A stretch of 15,265 bases of DNA, taken from NCBI GenBank assembly GCA_900550765.1, contig URTC01000008.1, positions 1 through 15,265 on the forward strand, read 5' to 3'. This DNA is from an uncultured Clostridia bacterium (lineage in GTDB: Bacteria; Bacillota; Clostridia; Christensenellales; QALW01). A model generated the notes under the pieces. The model was not told where the DNA came from, did no database searches, and worked only from the letters and a program-made list of their open reading frames with translations. Shown here piece after piece: positions 1 through 6,306 of this stretch. Every line of letters starts with the position of its first letter. The first letter of the stretch is position 1. A program made the position numbers and the translations under genes.

Positions 1-254
1 GAGCTGTTCCTAGTACGAGAGGACCGGAATGGACGCACCGCTGGTGCACCAGTTGTCACGCCAGTGGCACAGCTGGGTAGCGAAGTACGGATTTGATAAA
101 CGCTGAAAGCATCTAAGCGTGAAACAAACCTCAAGAAGAGATATCCCACTTGAAAGAGGTAAGCCCCCTAACAGACGATTAGGTAGATAGGTCGGAGGTG
201 AAGGCGCTGTAAGGCGTAGAGCTGACCGATACTAATAGGGCGAGGGCTTAATCA
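1..254 (+). rRNA. 23S ribosomal RNA, 3' end (partial)
   Basis: This is the last quarter-kilobase of domain VI of the large-subunit rRNA; its 5' part lies outside the window. The sarcin-ricin loop core AGTACGAGAGGACCGG is at 12-27, and the typical Firmicute 3' end with GACCGATACTAATAGG and a terminal GGCTTAATC is at about 224-253. The exact mature 3' end is estimated. The following 23S-5S spacer (about 255-356) holds no tRNA, only a small GAAA-capped hairpin at 337-350. Confidence 0.97.
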
Positions 255-356
255 AGAGCATTCGAAAGAGAGAGACGGAGTATGTATTGAGCGAACTTCA
301 GTTGTGAGGGTGCGGGAAGAAAAAGAGAAGAAAACGACAGCGAAAGCTGTAAAAAT

Positions 357-473
357 TTCCGGTGGTAATGGCGAAAGGGATCACCTGTTCCCATACCGAA
401 CACAGAAGTTAAGCCTTTCAGCGCAGAGGGTACTTGGCTGGAGACGGCCCGGGAGAGTATGTCGTCGCCGGAT
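357..473 (+). rRNA. 5S ribosomal RNA
   Basis: A complete 5S rRNA of about 117 nt. The terminal helix pairs TCCGG (358-362) with CCGGA (468-472). The conserved loop segment CCATACCGAACACAGAAGTT (391-410) is present, as is the Clostridia-like GGAGACGGCCCGGGAGAGTA region. It follows 23S in the usual 16S-23S-5S order and is closed by the hairpin terminator just downstream. The ends are set by the terminal pairing and may be off by one or two bases. Confidence 0.95.
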
Positions 474-481
474 TCTATTAG

Positions 482-511
482 AGAAACCATAGAAATATGG
501 TTTCTTTTTTT
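482..511 (+). terminator. rRNA operon intrinsic terminator
   Basis: A perfect 10-bp stem, AGAAACCATA (482-491) with TATGGTTTCT (496-505), is capped by a GAAA tetraloop and followed by a T-run. It ends the rrn operon. The same hairpin recurs at 2549-2577 (identical stem and loop) and 3256-3283 (shortened by one base pair). Confidence 0.9.
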
Positions 512-531
512 GTAAATAAATGAATTTTTTA

Positions 532-560
532 TTGATTTCCTTATTAGCATGTGGTAATAT
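532..560 (+). promoter_or_regulatory. sigma-A-type promoter for the CBM gene
   Basis: A -35 TTGATT (532-537), 17-bp spacer and -10 TAATAT (555-560) sit right after the rrn terminator. A start site about 7 nt after the -10 would fall inside the Shine-Dalgarno sequence (565-573), leaving an unusually short leader. This lowers confidence that the promoter acts exactly as drawn. The surrounding bases resemble those of the promoter at 2598-2626. Confidence 0.55.
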
Positions 561-579
561 TTAGAAGGAGGTGTTAATT

Positions 580-1947
580 ATGAAAAATATTAATGGTTTT
601 GGCAGACGAAAAATACATTCTTTTGTTTCCTTTTTGCTTGTTTTGGCAATTTTGGCGTCGGTATTATTGATACAGATACAAGGTATCAATCAACGCTGGA
701 GTTTTGATTTTGAAACGGTAAGCTCCGTAACGGATTCGGGATGGATTGCGAAATACGGCGGAGAAATTGCGTATACAAGAGAAGCGTCTCATACGGGTAA
801 TTCTTGTTTAAAAATGACGGGTAGAACGAAATCATGGCATTCTCCGGCGCTGCAATTAGATGATATTTTTTATCAGGGCGGCCCTGGAATTTATTCCATT
901 ACGGTTTGGGTGATGGTGAGCAATTTGGATTCTACCTGCCGTAAATATGGCAGAAGCCTTGTGCGCGGCTATGAAACGACTTCTTTTGCCTGGGCGCATG
1001 GTGAAAACTATTTTGGGCCAATTGCGGATACGAATTTATTCTCCGGAAAATGGGCCTGCATTCAGGGAAGCCTTGCGGTTACGAGTGATGATATCCATAG
1101 AGGGGATTTTTATTGGATGCTGGATTGTATCGACCCGGTTGCCGGCCAGGTTTTATATATTGATGATTTTGTAATATATAAGCTGTCTGATAATACGAAT
1201 ATCAATGATGCTACAACTCCGGTTATTAACGATAAGCCTTTTTTAAAATATTATCAATATCAGGGAATGGGAAACCGTACCGGTGATGAGGCGGCTGCTT
1301 GGTATTATGACAGAATGGACACGATGAATGTGGCGGGGCAGTTTGAATTGATTTTTACCTTTACAAAGGATATGTTGGTTCCGTTAAAAAATATACTGAA
1401 TGAAATTGCTCAGAAGCTTTGGTGGCAAGAGCAGAAACAATTGGAGTTATCTGAACTTAGAAAAGCAATTAAAATGATTTTGGGCTATGCTTTTTCTAAC
1501 AGTTTAGGGGAAATCTTTACTACTATGGATATTTATGAATCTGTAAACAGCGCGGGAGGGGCATATTTTTCAGATATTACAAAATTTAATAATGATTTAA
1601 CCTATCTGTATGATCTGCCGGAAACAATACAAAAGGATGTTACGATTTCCATATGTCTTTTACGAAAATCTGCTTACGGCGGTTTTGAATATCGGATATA
1701 CCGTTCGGATAAAAGAGGAATCATAGATAAAAATGCGCCCGGTTCAGAGAAATTAGGAATTATTGATGAATCCCTGTATAATGTGCTGGTGGCATATTGC
1801 ACGCATGTGCTTTCAGGGAACTATGAACATCCTGTTGAAAGTGTCTCCTATTATCAATTACCCAGCGTAAACAAAGTTTTTATGGGCTATTCTTATTTGG
1901 ATGAATATATGTATCGCTTAAATTATGAAGCAATGGGCAATGCGTAA
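580..1947 (+). CDS. Secreted or membrane-anchored protein with a CBM4/9- or CBM22-like domain
   Basis: A 455-residue protein. Residues about 11-32 form one hydrophobic signal peptide or membrane anchor, so it acts outside the membrane. Residues about 38-202 resemble a carbohydrate-binding module of the CBM4/9 or CBM22 type: FDFET near the start, then an SHTGNSCLKMTGRTKSWHSP stretch, a TVWVMV strand and a closing YIDDFVIY strand. The remaining 250 residues match no family I recognise and show no catalytic motif I can name. The ATG at 580 is preferred over an in-frame GTG at 571 because AAGGAGGTG (565-573) is the ribosome-binding site. The next gene begins 15 bp after the stop, so the two are probably co-transcribed. 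Binding of a polysaccharide is inferred from the domain; the role is unknown. Confidence 0.8.
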   Translation: MKNINGFGRRKIHSFVSFLLVLAILASVLLIQIQGINQRWSFDFETVSSVTDSGWIAKYGGEIAYTREASHTGNSCLKMTGRTKSWHSPALQLDDIFYQGGPGIYSITVWVMVSNLDSTCRKYGRSLVRGYETTSFAWAHGENYFGPIADTNLFSGKWACIQGSLAVTSDDIHRGDFYWMLDCIDPVAGQVLYIDDFVIYKLSDNTNINDATTPVINDKPFLKYYQYQGMGNRTGDEAAAWYYDRMDTMNVAGQFELIFTFTKDMLVPLKNILNEIAQKLWWQEQKQLELSELRKAIKMILGYAFSNSLGEIFTTMDIYESVNSAGGAYFSDITKFNNDLTYLYDLPETIQKDVTISICLLRKSAYGGFEYRIYRSDKRGIIDKNAPGSEKLGIIDESLYNVLVAYCTHVLSGNYEHPVESVSYYQLPSVNKVFMGYSYLDEYMYRLNYEAMGNA

Positions 1948-1962
1948 AGAAAGGTCTTGCAT

Positions 1963-2541
1963 ATGGTTATGGAAAAAAAGAAGTTGGTCTTATGCCTTAT
2001 ATCCATTGGTTGTGTGCTGTTGCTTTGCCTGACGGCGATGTGGTATATGTTTGGCCTAAAGCATGTGCATTTGCCGGATACCCTTGAAGTTCCCGATGAA
2101 GTTTTGCAGGAGGCATTTACGGGAAAAATACAGGAATATAAAGGAACTCGGTATATATCCTATTATCTTCCACAGGATGAAGCTGTAAAAAAGTTTGAAA
2201 AGAATGGGTTTAAAGCTGTTTGCAGCGGTGGATTGGCTAGTCATAAGAATGGAGGAATTCGGGAAGAGGATATTCAATCGGGGAATGAAGATTATCTTGT
2301 TCTTGCAGACGGTGCTTATATGACAAATAATGCTTGGGATTTACGTAAGGAGCCTAATAGAAAAATATTTCCATGCTATTGGTATTGGACACAGTTTTTT
2401 TATCAAAAAAATGATGTATTAATTATTGTCGAAATTGCCTGCAACGATCCGAGAAAGCCGGAGCTTCAATTGCTTTTCGATGAGATTGCCGCATATTTTA
2501 ATGGATATATTGAAGAACAGAATGCCATTTTGGAGGCGTAA
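1963..2541 (+). CDS. Membrane-anchored protein of unknown family, paralog A
   Basis: A 192-residue protein with a Lys-rich start and one hydrophobic segment (residues about 8-29), then an extracytoplasmic domain. I do not recognise the family. The Cys in ISIGC does not form a good lipobox and the hydrophobic stretch continues past it, so this is more likely a signal anchor. Hallmarks shared with the next two genes are HVHLP just after the anchor, a central DGAY, and a C-terminal PELQLLFDEIAAY helix. The ATG at 1963 is chosen because AGAAAGG lies 8 nt upstream; an ATG at 1969 is possible. It lies 15 bp after the CBM gene and is closed by its own terminator. Confidence 0.75.
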   Translation: MVMEKKKLVLCLISIGCVLLLCLTAMWYMFGLKHVHLPDTLEVPDEVLQEAFTGKIQEYKGTRYISYYLPQDEAVKKFEKNGFKAVCSGGLASHKNGGIREEDIQSGNEDYLVLADGAYMTNNAWDLRKEPNRKIFPCYWYWTQFFYQKNDVLIIVEIACNDPRKPELQLLFDEIAAYFNGYIEEQNAILEA

Positions 2542-2548
2542 AGAGGAG

Positions 2549-2577
2549 AGAAACCATAGAAATATGGTTTCTTTTTT
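2549..2577 (+). terminator. Intrinsic terminator after paralog A, copy of the rrn hairpin
   Basis: Stem AGAAACCATA (2549-2558) and TATGGTTTCT (2563-2572) with a GAAA loop, then a T-run. Stem and loop are identical to the 5S terminator at 482-505, and the flanking GAG and T-run are shared too. Confidence 0.88.
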
Positions 2578-2597
2578 GTTCAGGGGATATTTTTTTA

Positions 2598-2626
2598 TTG
2601 CTTTCTTTTATTGTATATGCTACACT
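2598..2626 (+). promoter_or_regulatory. sigma-A-type promoter for paralog B
   Basis: A -35 TTGCTT (2598-2603), 17-bp spacer and -10 TACACT (2621-2626) lie between the terminator of paralog A and the start of paralog B. The expected start site near 2633 gives a leader of about 40 nt. The segment from the T-rich stretch through the -10 lines up with 525-563, suggesting a common origin. Confidence 0.6.
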
Positions 2627-2672
2627 TTAGCTGTACGAAAGAAGTAGAAAAGTAAGAAAGATGGGGAGAGAA

Positions 2673-3245
2673 ATGGCTATCCAAAAAAAGAAATTATTTA
2701 TCTGTCTTTTATCGATTGGCTGCATCATATTACTGGTGTTGACAGCTGTATGGTATGTGTTTTGCCTAAAGCATGTGCATTTGCCGGATACCCTTGAAAT
2801 TCCTGCTGAAGTTTTGCAGGAGGCGTTTACGGGAAAAATACAGGAATATAAAGGAACTCGGCATATATCTTATTATCTTCCACAGGATGAAGCTGTAAAA
2901 AAGTTTGAAAAAAATGGATTTAAAGCTGTTTGTTCGGGAAGCTTAGCAAATAATATGAATCACGGAAATGAGAAGAATTTTACACCGGAGAATGGATTCT
3001 TTGTTTTAGAAGACGGAGCTTATATGACAAGTAGTACATGGTATCTACGTAGGAAGCCAAACAGAAAGATATTTCCCAAGTATTTTTATCAGTCAAAGAT
3101 TACCTATAGAGAAGATGATCTATTAGTCGTTGTTGTTATTGACTGCAACGATCCGAGAAAGCCGGAGCTTCAGTTGCTTTTTGATGAAATTGCCGCGTAT
3201 TTTAATGGGTATATTGAACAGCAGAACGCGTTTTTAGAGGCGTAA
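2673..3245 (+). CDS. Membrane-anchored protein of unknown family, paralog B
   Basis: A 190-residue tandem duplicate of the preceding gene with the same plan: KKK start, hydrophobic anchor, HVHLP, DGAY and a C-terminal helix. From LKHVHLP to FKAVCSG, 55 of 58 residues match paralog A, and the last 33 residues match at 31. The roughly 65 residues between these blocks and the anchor are clearly more diverged, so the pair is mosaic. ATG 2673 is chosen over an in-frame ATG at 2661 because GGGGAG (2663-2668) is well placed for it. The function is unknown. The gene is a separate transcription unit between its own promoter and terminator. Confidence 0.75.
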   Translation: MAIQKKKLFICLLSIGCIILLVLTAVWYVFCLKHVHLPDTLEIPAEVLQEAFTGKIQEYKGTRHISYYLPQDEAVKKFEKNGFKAVCSGSLANNMNHGNEKNFTPENGFFVLEDGAYMTSSTWYLRRKPNRKIFPKYFYQSKITYREDDLLVVVVIDCNDPRKPELQLLFDEIAAYFNGYIEQQNAFLEA

Positions 3246-3255
3246 ATAGGGAGAA

Positions 3256-3283
3256 GGAACCATAGAAATATGGTTCTTTTTTT
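3256..3283 (+). terminator. Intrinsic terminator after paralog B, third copy of the hairpin
   Basis: Stem GAACCATA (3257-3264) and TATGGTTC (3269-3276) with the same GAAA loop, a possible extra G-U pair at 3256/3277, and a T-run to 3283. It is a slightly shortened version of the hairpins at 482 and 2549. Confidence 0.88.
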
Positions 3284-3301
3284 GCGAACAAAAATAGAGG
3301 A

Positions 3302-3330
3302 TTGACGGACTGCATTTTGCGTGATATTAT
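3302..3330 (+). promoter_or_regulatory. sigma-A-type promoter for the broken third paralog
   Basis: A -35 TTGACG (3302-3307), 17-bp spacer and -10 TATTAT (3325-3330) follow the third terminator copy, repeating the terminator-promoter-gene pattern. An open frame can be extended back to a TTG at 3302, but that TTG is the -35 element and the extra residues have no counterpart in the paralogs. Confidence 0.6.
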
Positions 3331-3388
3331 ACCGGCAGAATTCATTGATATATTTTTAAAGAAAAACGCGATAAAAAAAGGATTGTTG

Positions 3389-3936
3389 TTGGGGAAAAAG
3401 GGCTGGATTTTTTGCAGTATAGCTTTTTGCGTCCAGGCGGTACTCCTTGTAACGGCGAATTTATGGTATATGTATGCGGTTTTGCATGTGCATTTGCCGG
3501 GAGAGATCCTGCTTTCCGAAGACGTATGGAATGAAGCTTTATCAGGGAAAGTTTATATTTGTGACGAGCAAAAGATGACGTATTTGGGCTTTACTACTAA
3601 AATTATACGGGAATTTATCTGGGGAGGACTTTCGATCTATTATGTGAATGGAAGTACTTTTTCCAGCAAGCGGATCCCCCGGAATATGGTTACCCGCGAT
3701 ACACAGAATCGGTATCTGCCATTGGATGATGGCGCATATCTTTATAACGGCCACTGGAGACTGCAGCATCGTGCAGGGCTGTTGTTTCCTGCGTATGTAT
3801 ATTCCGCATATATCGGATATCAAAAAGAATATATGTAGTTGCGATGCAAAGTACCCGCAATGACATGGAAATGCCTGAATTTCAGGAGCTTTTGGCGGAT
3901 ATCATCGCTTATATCAATACGAATACGGTACAGTAA
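3389..3936 (+). pseudogene. Diverged third paralog of the membrane-anchored family, frameshifted
   Basis: The first part encodes a hydrophobic anchor, LWYMYAVLHVHLPGE and DGAYLYNGHWRL, clearly the same family as paralogs A and B but much diverged. The frame stops at TAG 3836-3838 just after GYQKEYM. The frame shifted by one base resumes at 3838 and runs to TAA 3934-3936, encoding PEFQELLADIIAYI, which matches the family's C-terminal PELQLLFDEIAAYF. One lost base near 3830-3838 explains the break; a sequencing error is the main alternative. The start is unsure: in-frame TTG codons at 3383, 3386 and 3389 follow AAAAAAAGG, and 3389 aligns best with the KKK starts of the paralogs. Confidence 0.75.
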
Positions 3937-3964
3937 AAAATGCATGCTGCTTGGGGGAGGAAAT

Positions 3965-4423
3965 ATGGAATCGATTAAAATACTTCGTCAAAATCCGGAA
4001 TGGTTAGAGAGCGCCGCTTGTTGGTTCCATCAAAAATGGAAAGTTCCCGTGGAAGCATATCGGGAAAGTATGCGGATCTGTGTTGAGAATGTGAAAGCAA
4101 TTCCTCAATGGTATATCGTTGCAGATTCACAGCAGAGGCTGATTGCTGGTGCGGGCGTGATAGAAAATGATTTCCATGACCGGCCGGATCTTTCCCCGAA
4201 TGTCTGCGCGCTGTTTGTAGAAGAAAAGTTCCGGAAAAAGGGAATTGCACGGTATATTTTGAATTTTATAAGAAAAGATTTGGGGAGCATGGGGATTGAA
4301 ACATTGTATTTAGTAACCGATCATACTGATTTTTATGAAAAATGCGGATGGCGGTTTTTAACCATGGTGCATGATAAGGAAGGCTTTGCAGAGCGCATGT
4401 ACTGTGCTTCTACCTATCAATAA
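3965..4423 (+). CDS. GNAT-family N-acetyltransferase
   Basis: A 152-residue protein of typical GNAT length, predicted to move an acetyl group from acetyl-CoA to an amine; the substrate cannot be told. The fold is indicated by a central ALFVEEKFRKKGIARYIL segment (residues about 79-96), which carries the acetyl-CoA pyrophosphate loop RKKGIA, by the following strand LYLVTD, and by the late YEKCGW motif common in this superfamily. ATG 3965 is supported by GGGGGAGG at 3953-3960; an upstream extension in the same frame overlaps the broken paralog and is unlikely. No promoter lies between it and the pseudogene, so it probably shares the promoter at 3302. It converges on the methyltransferase gene. 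Confidence 0.85.
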   Translation: MESIKILRQNPEWLESAACWFHQKWKVPVEAYRESMRICVENVKAIPQWYIVADSQQRLIAGAGVIENDFHDRPDLSPNVCALFVEEKFRKKGIARYILNFIRKDLGSMGIETLYLVTDHTDFYEKCGWRFLTMVHDKEGFAERMYCASTYQ

Positions 4424-4456
4424 GCGGCGGGATCTTTTCCGCCGCTTACTGCTTTT
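4422..4456 (+). terminator. Intrinsic terminator after the acetyltransferase
   Basis: A 9-bp GC-rich stem, AAGCGGCGG (4422-4430) with CCGCCGCTT (4439-4447), is followed by a T-run at 4452-4456. It overlaps the GNAT stop codon. The hairpin also lies just past the convergent methyltransferase gene, but the minus-strand side lacks a T-run, so two-way termination is uncertain. Confidence 0.8.
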
Positions 4457-4459
4457 TGA

Positions 4460-5176
4460 TTATAGCCGTTTGAGGATGATTGCAATAAAGTTTAAATATT
4501 TACCGCCCCCGGCTTCAAAAATTCTGCGGTCACCGCGGGCATATTCGTTATCGCAGGCAAGCCAGTCCTTCCATACTTCCTCGTTGCTTTCCATTTCGTG
4601 GATAGAAAGGATTTCTATTCCGGGAGTTTTTTCTATCAAACTGCGCCACCAGGAACAATCATGGATCGTATCCAGATCCTCTTTTGTCCAGAACAATAAA
4701 AGCTCGGGAGGGAGCGCTTCATGCAGATCTTTTTTCATTCCGGGAACGGCAATATAGAGGTACCCTCCATGCTTTAGCAAAGGCAATAATTTATCTTTTA
4801 AAAAATTCTTATCCCGTCCAAAATAGTGATAGGAATCGATACTGACGATGCCGTCAAAGAACTCTTCGGCAAAGGGAAGAGACGCTGCATCACCTTTCAG
4901 CGGAATGATTTGCTTTGAGGAAAAACCCATTTCATCAAAAAAACGTTTGTTGTCAGAAGGATTGCTCCATAAATCCACCGAAAAAACTCTAAAGCCGTAT
5001 TCTTTTACAAGGAAGATGCTCGTAATACCGCGGCCGCAGCCTAAATCCATAACAACAGCATCCTTAAAGAGTTTATGCTTAGAAAGCAGCTCTTCTTCAA
5101 GCTTTATAGGGTTCGGTCCCATAATTTTGCTTTGTATCAGGTGTTTATCGTAGTGATTGCTTCTATTATATTTCAT
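4460..5176 (-). CDS. Class I SAM-dependent methyltransferase
   Basis: A 238-residue protein with a Rossmann-type methyltransferase domain. Motif I is DLGCGRG (residues 44-50), the acidic motif II end is VDLW (67-70), and a GDAASLPF motif III and an FDGIVSIDSYHYFG motif IV follow. HGGYLYIAVPG is the usual post-IV strand. The methyl acceptor cannot be read from the sequence; the family includes small-molecule and tRNA or protein enzymes. The start is set at 5176, where AAAGGA on the minus strand lies 7 nt upstream. A longer open frame to 5281 runs through a structured leader and is not supported. The promoter is at 5378-5406. Confidence 0.88.
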   Translation of the reverse strand: MKYNRSNHYDKHLIQSKIMGPNPIKLEEELLSKHKLFKDAVVMDLGCGRGITSIFLVKEYGFRVFSVDLWSNPSDNKRFFDEMGFSSKQIIPLKGDAASLPFAEEFFDGIVSIDSYHYFGRDKNFLKDKLLPLLKHGGYLYIAVPGMKKDLHEALPPELLLFWTKEDLDTIHDCSWWRSLIEKTPGIEILSIHEMESNEEVWKDWLACDNEYARGDRRIFEAGGGKYLNFIAIILKRL

Positions 5177-5218
5177 AAAAATGTTCCTTTCAAAAAACAG
5201 AATAAAGTACAAGTTAGC

Positions 5219-5326
5219 GGAACATGAGTACAGCAAATAAAAAGTCCGTCGAAGTCTTGCAGATATCAAATTGTATAACAAAACAAAGCGGACTTTGCCG
5301 CTTTTCAGCCGTACAATTCATGTTCC
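5219..5326 (-). promoter_or_regulatory. Structured 5' leader of the methyltransferase gene
   Basis: On the minus strand, between promoter and start codon, nested inverted repeats can form a long stem. The outer arms are 5219-5227 and 5318-5326 (9 bp, GGAACATGA type), continued by GTAC at 5228-5231 and 5311-5314. An inner stem joins 5241-5248 (AAAGTCCG type) with 5289-5296. A competing local hairpin, AAAGCGG with CCGCTTT (about 5284-5304), shares bases with the inner stem. In transcript order the 3' arm of the inner stem reads CGGACTTTTTATTT, which resembles an attenuator. No known riboswitch class was recognised. Confidence 0.5.
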
Positions 5327-5377
5327 TTATCTGACAATATCCAAACAGACACCTCAAATATGATTCATAATATATTC

Positions 5378-5406
5378 AATATAGCATAAAGCAAGTGATT
5401 TTGCAA
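5378..5406 (-). promoter_or_regulatory. sigma-A-type promoter for the methyltransferase
   Basis: On the minus strand, -35 TTGCAA (5401-5406), a 17-bp spacer and -10 TATATT (5378-5383). The predicted start near 5371 leaves a leader of about 195 nt. It is back to back with the TRIC gene promoter. Confidence 0.65.
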
Positions 5407-5418
5407 GTATTTTCCCGC

Positions 5419-5444
5419 CTATGCATAATTGACATTACGCATAG
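5419..5444. promoter_or_regulatory. 26-bp near-perfect palindrome, likely operator
   Basis: Left arm CTATGCATAAT (5419-5429) and right arm ATTACGCATAG (5434-5444) are inverted repeats matching at 10 of 11 positions around a TGAC centre. The palindrome covers the -35 box of the rightward promoter (5429-5434) and lies 13 bp upstream of the leftward -35. Its size and place fit a dimeric repressor site. The regulator is unknown. Confidence 0.6.
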
Positions 5445-5457
5445 AATATGTTACGAT
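5429..5457 (+). promoter_or_regulatory. sigma-A-type promoter for the TRIC-family gene
   Basis: -35 TTGACA (5429-5434), 17-bp spacer, -10 TACGAT (5452-5457), with a predicted start near 5464. An open frame extending back to the TTG at 5429 is spurious because that TTG is the -35 box. Confidence 0.65.
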
Positions 5458-5500
5458 TAATGGGAGGCTTAAACCAGCAATCAGTGCGGGGATTCGTTGT

Positions 5501-6148
5501 ATGTTTCTTATTGTTCTTGAGATTTTAGGGCTTGTTTCTTTTGCAGTTTCCGGTGTGGTTACTGCTATGCGTAAAAAAATGGATATTTTTGGCGCCTATG
5601 TATTGGCGCTGATTACCTGCTTCGGCGGAGGGGTACTGCGTGACCTTATTTTAGGCCGGACACCGCCCGCGGTATTCCGTCAGCCTATTTATCCGATTAC
5701 GGCGACAATCACGGCGGCCGTATTTCTAATAGCGCCGCTGCGCCGCAGTATTATGAGAAGAAAGAGAATATATGAATTTTTGTTGTTTTTGATGGATTCA
5801 ATTGGCTTAGGCGCTTTTACGGTTGTAGGGGTGACTGCATCAATTGCAGCCTTTCCGGAATATAATTTTATGCTGCATATTTTTATTGGCATTATTACCG
5901 GCGTTGGCGGCGGAGTCCTTCGGGATACGTTGGCGGGGGACATTCCGTATATTTTTGTAAAGCATATCTATGCATTGGCTTCCTTGATCGGTGCGGCAGT
6001 ATGCACGGCGCTTTGGAAGGTTACGGGAGCCGCAGCCGCAGCAGGTATTGGTGCGGCTGTAGTTTTGCTTATTCGCTGTTTTTCGGCATATTATAAGTGG
6101 AATCTTCCTGCACTGGAGGAAGAAAAAAAGCAGGAGGAATCTTCATAG
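5501..6148 (+). CDS. TRIC/UPF0126-family membrane channel (YicG/YadS-like)
   Basis: A 215-residue integral membrane protein of the bacterial TRIC cation-channel family, also annotated as UPF0126 or putative glycine transporter. Two homologous three-helix repeats are visible. The first has LEILGLVSFAVSG then FGGGVLRDLILGRTPP; the second has DSIGLGAFTVVG then VGGGVLRDTLAGDIPYIF. The repeated GGGVLRD motif is the family hallmark, and the length is normal. ATG 5501 is chosen because family members begin directly at the first helix and GCGGGGA lies upstream; the longer frame overlaps the promoter. The C-terminal tail is Glu/Lys rich and cytosolic in appearance. The transported ion or solute is not determined by sequence. 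Confidence 0.9.
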   Translation: MFLIVLEILGLVSFAVSGVVTAMRKKMDIFGAYVLALITCFGGGVLRDLILGRTPPAVFRQPIYPITATITAAVFLIAPLRRSIMRRKRIYEFLLFLMDSIGLGAFTVVGVTASIAAFPEYNFMLHIFIGIITGVGGGVLRDTLAGDIPYIFVKHIYALASLIGAAVCTALWKVTGAAAAAGIGAAVVLLIRCFSAYYKWNLPALEEEKKQEESS

Positions 6149-6171
6149 TTTGGCGGTGAGCCGCCAGTGCT

Positions 6172-6213
6172 AAAAAAGTAACCCCGCAGCAAATTTTGCT
6201 GCGGGGCTGTTTT
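6172..6213. terminator. Bidirectional intrinsic terminator
   Basis: A GC-rich stem, CCCCGCAGCAAA (6182-6193) with TTTGCTGCGGGG (6195-6206), separates the TRIC gene from the repeat region. Rightward it is followed by only four Ts (6210-6213). Leftward it is followed by TTACTTTTTT (6181-6172), a better T-run, so it is also well suited to end the minus-strand transcript from 6621. A smaller GGCGG/CCGCC hairpin lies at 6152-6165. Confidence 0.85.
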
Positions 6214-6306
6214 ATGCATTTTATGATATATCTCATTTCTGCTTCTATTGGTTCAATAGAAAAATTATTTATTGTATATGATATTTAATTTTTTTGCTAA
6301 ATGAAA

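Noticed and set aside
255..356. tRNA in the 23S-5S spacer
   Set aside because: No cloverleaf or T-loop GTTCRA signature; only a small GAAA hairpin at 337-350.
304..492. Small plus-strand ORF of 62 codons
   Set aside because: It overlaps the 5S rRNA gene completely and has no protein-like signal.
571..579. GTG start for the CBM protein
   Set aside because: The GTG is the end of the AAGGAGGTG ribosome-binding site; ATG 580 is correctly spaced.
3302..3388. TTG start at 3302 for the third paralog
   Set aside because: That TTG is part of a -35 box and the extra N-terminal residues have no match in paralogs A and B.
5177..5281. 35-residue N-terminal extension of the methyltransferase
   Set aside because: The segment is the structured leader; a good SD site supports the start at 5176.
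5177..5371. SAM riboswitch in front of the methyltransferase
   Set aside because: The conserved core elements of the SAM riboswitch classes I know are not visible.
5429..5500. Longer TRIC-family protein starting at 5429
   Set aside because: It would begin inside the -35 element, and family members start at the first membrane helix.
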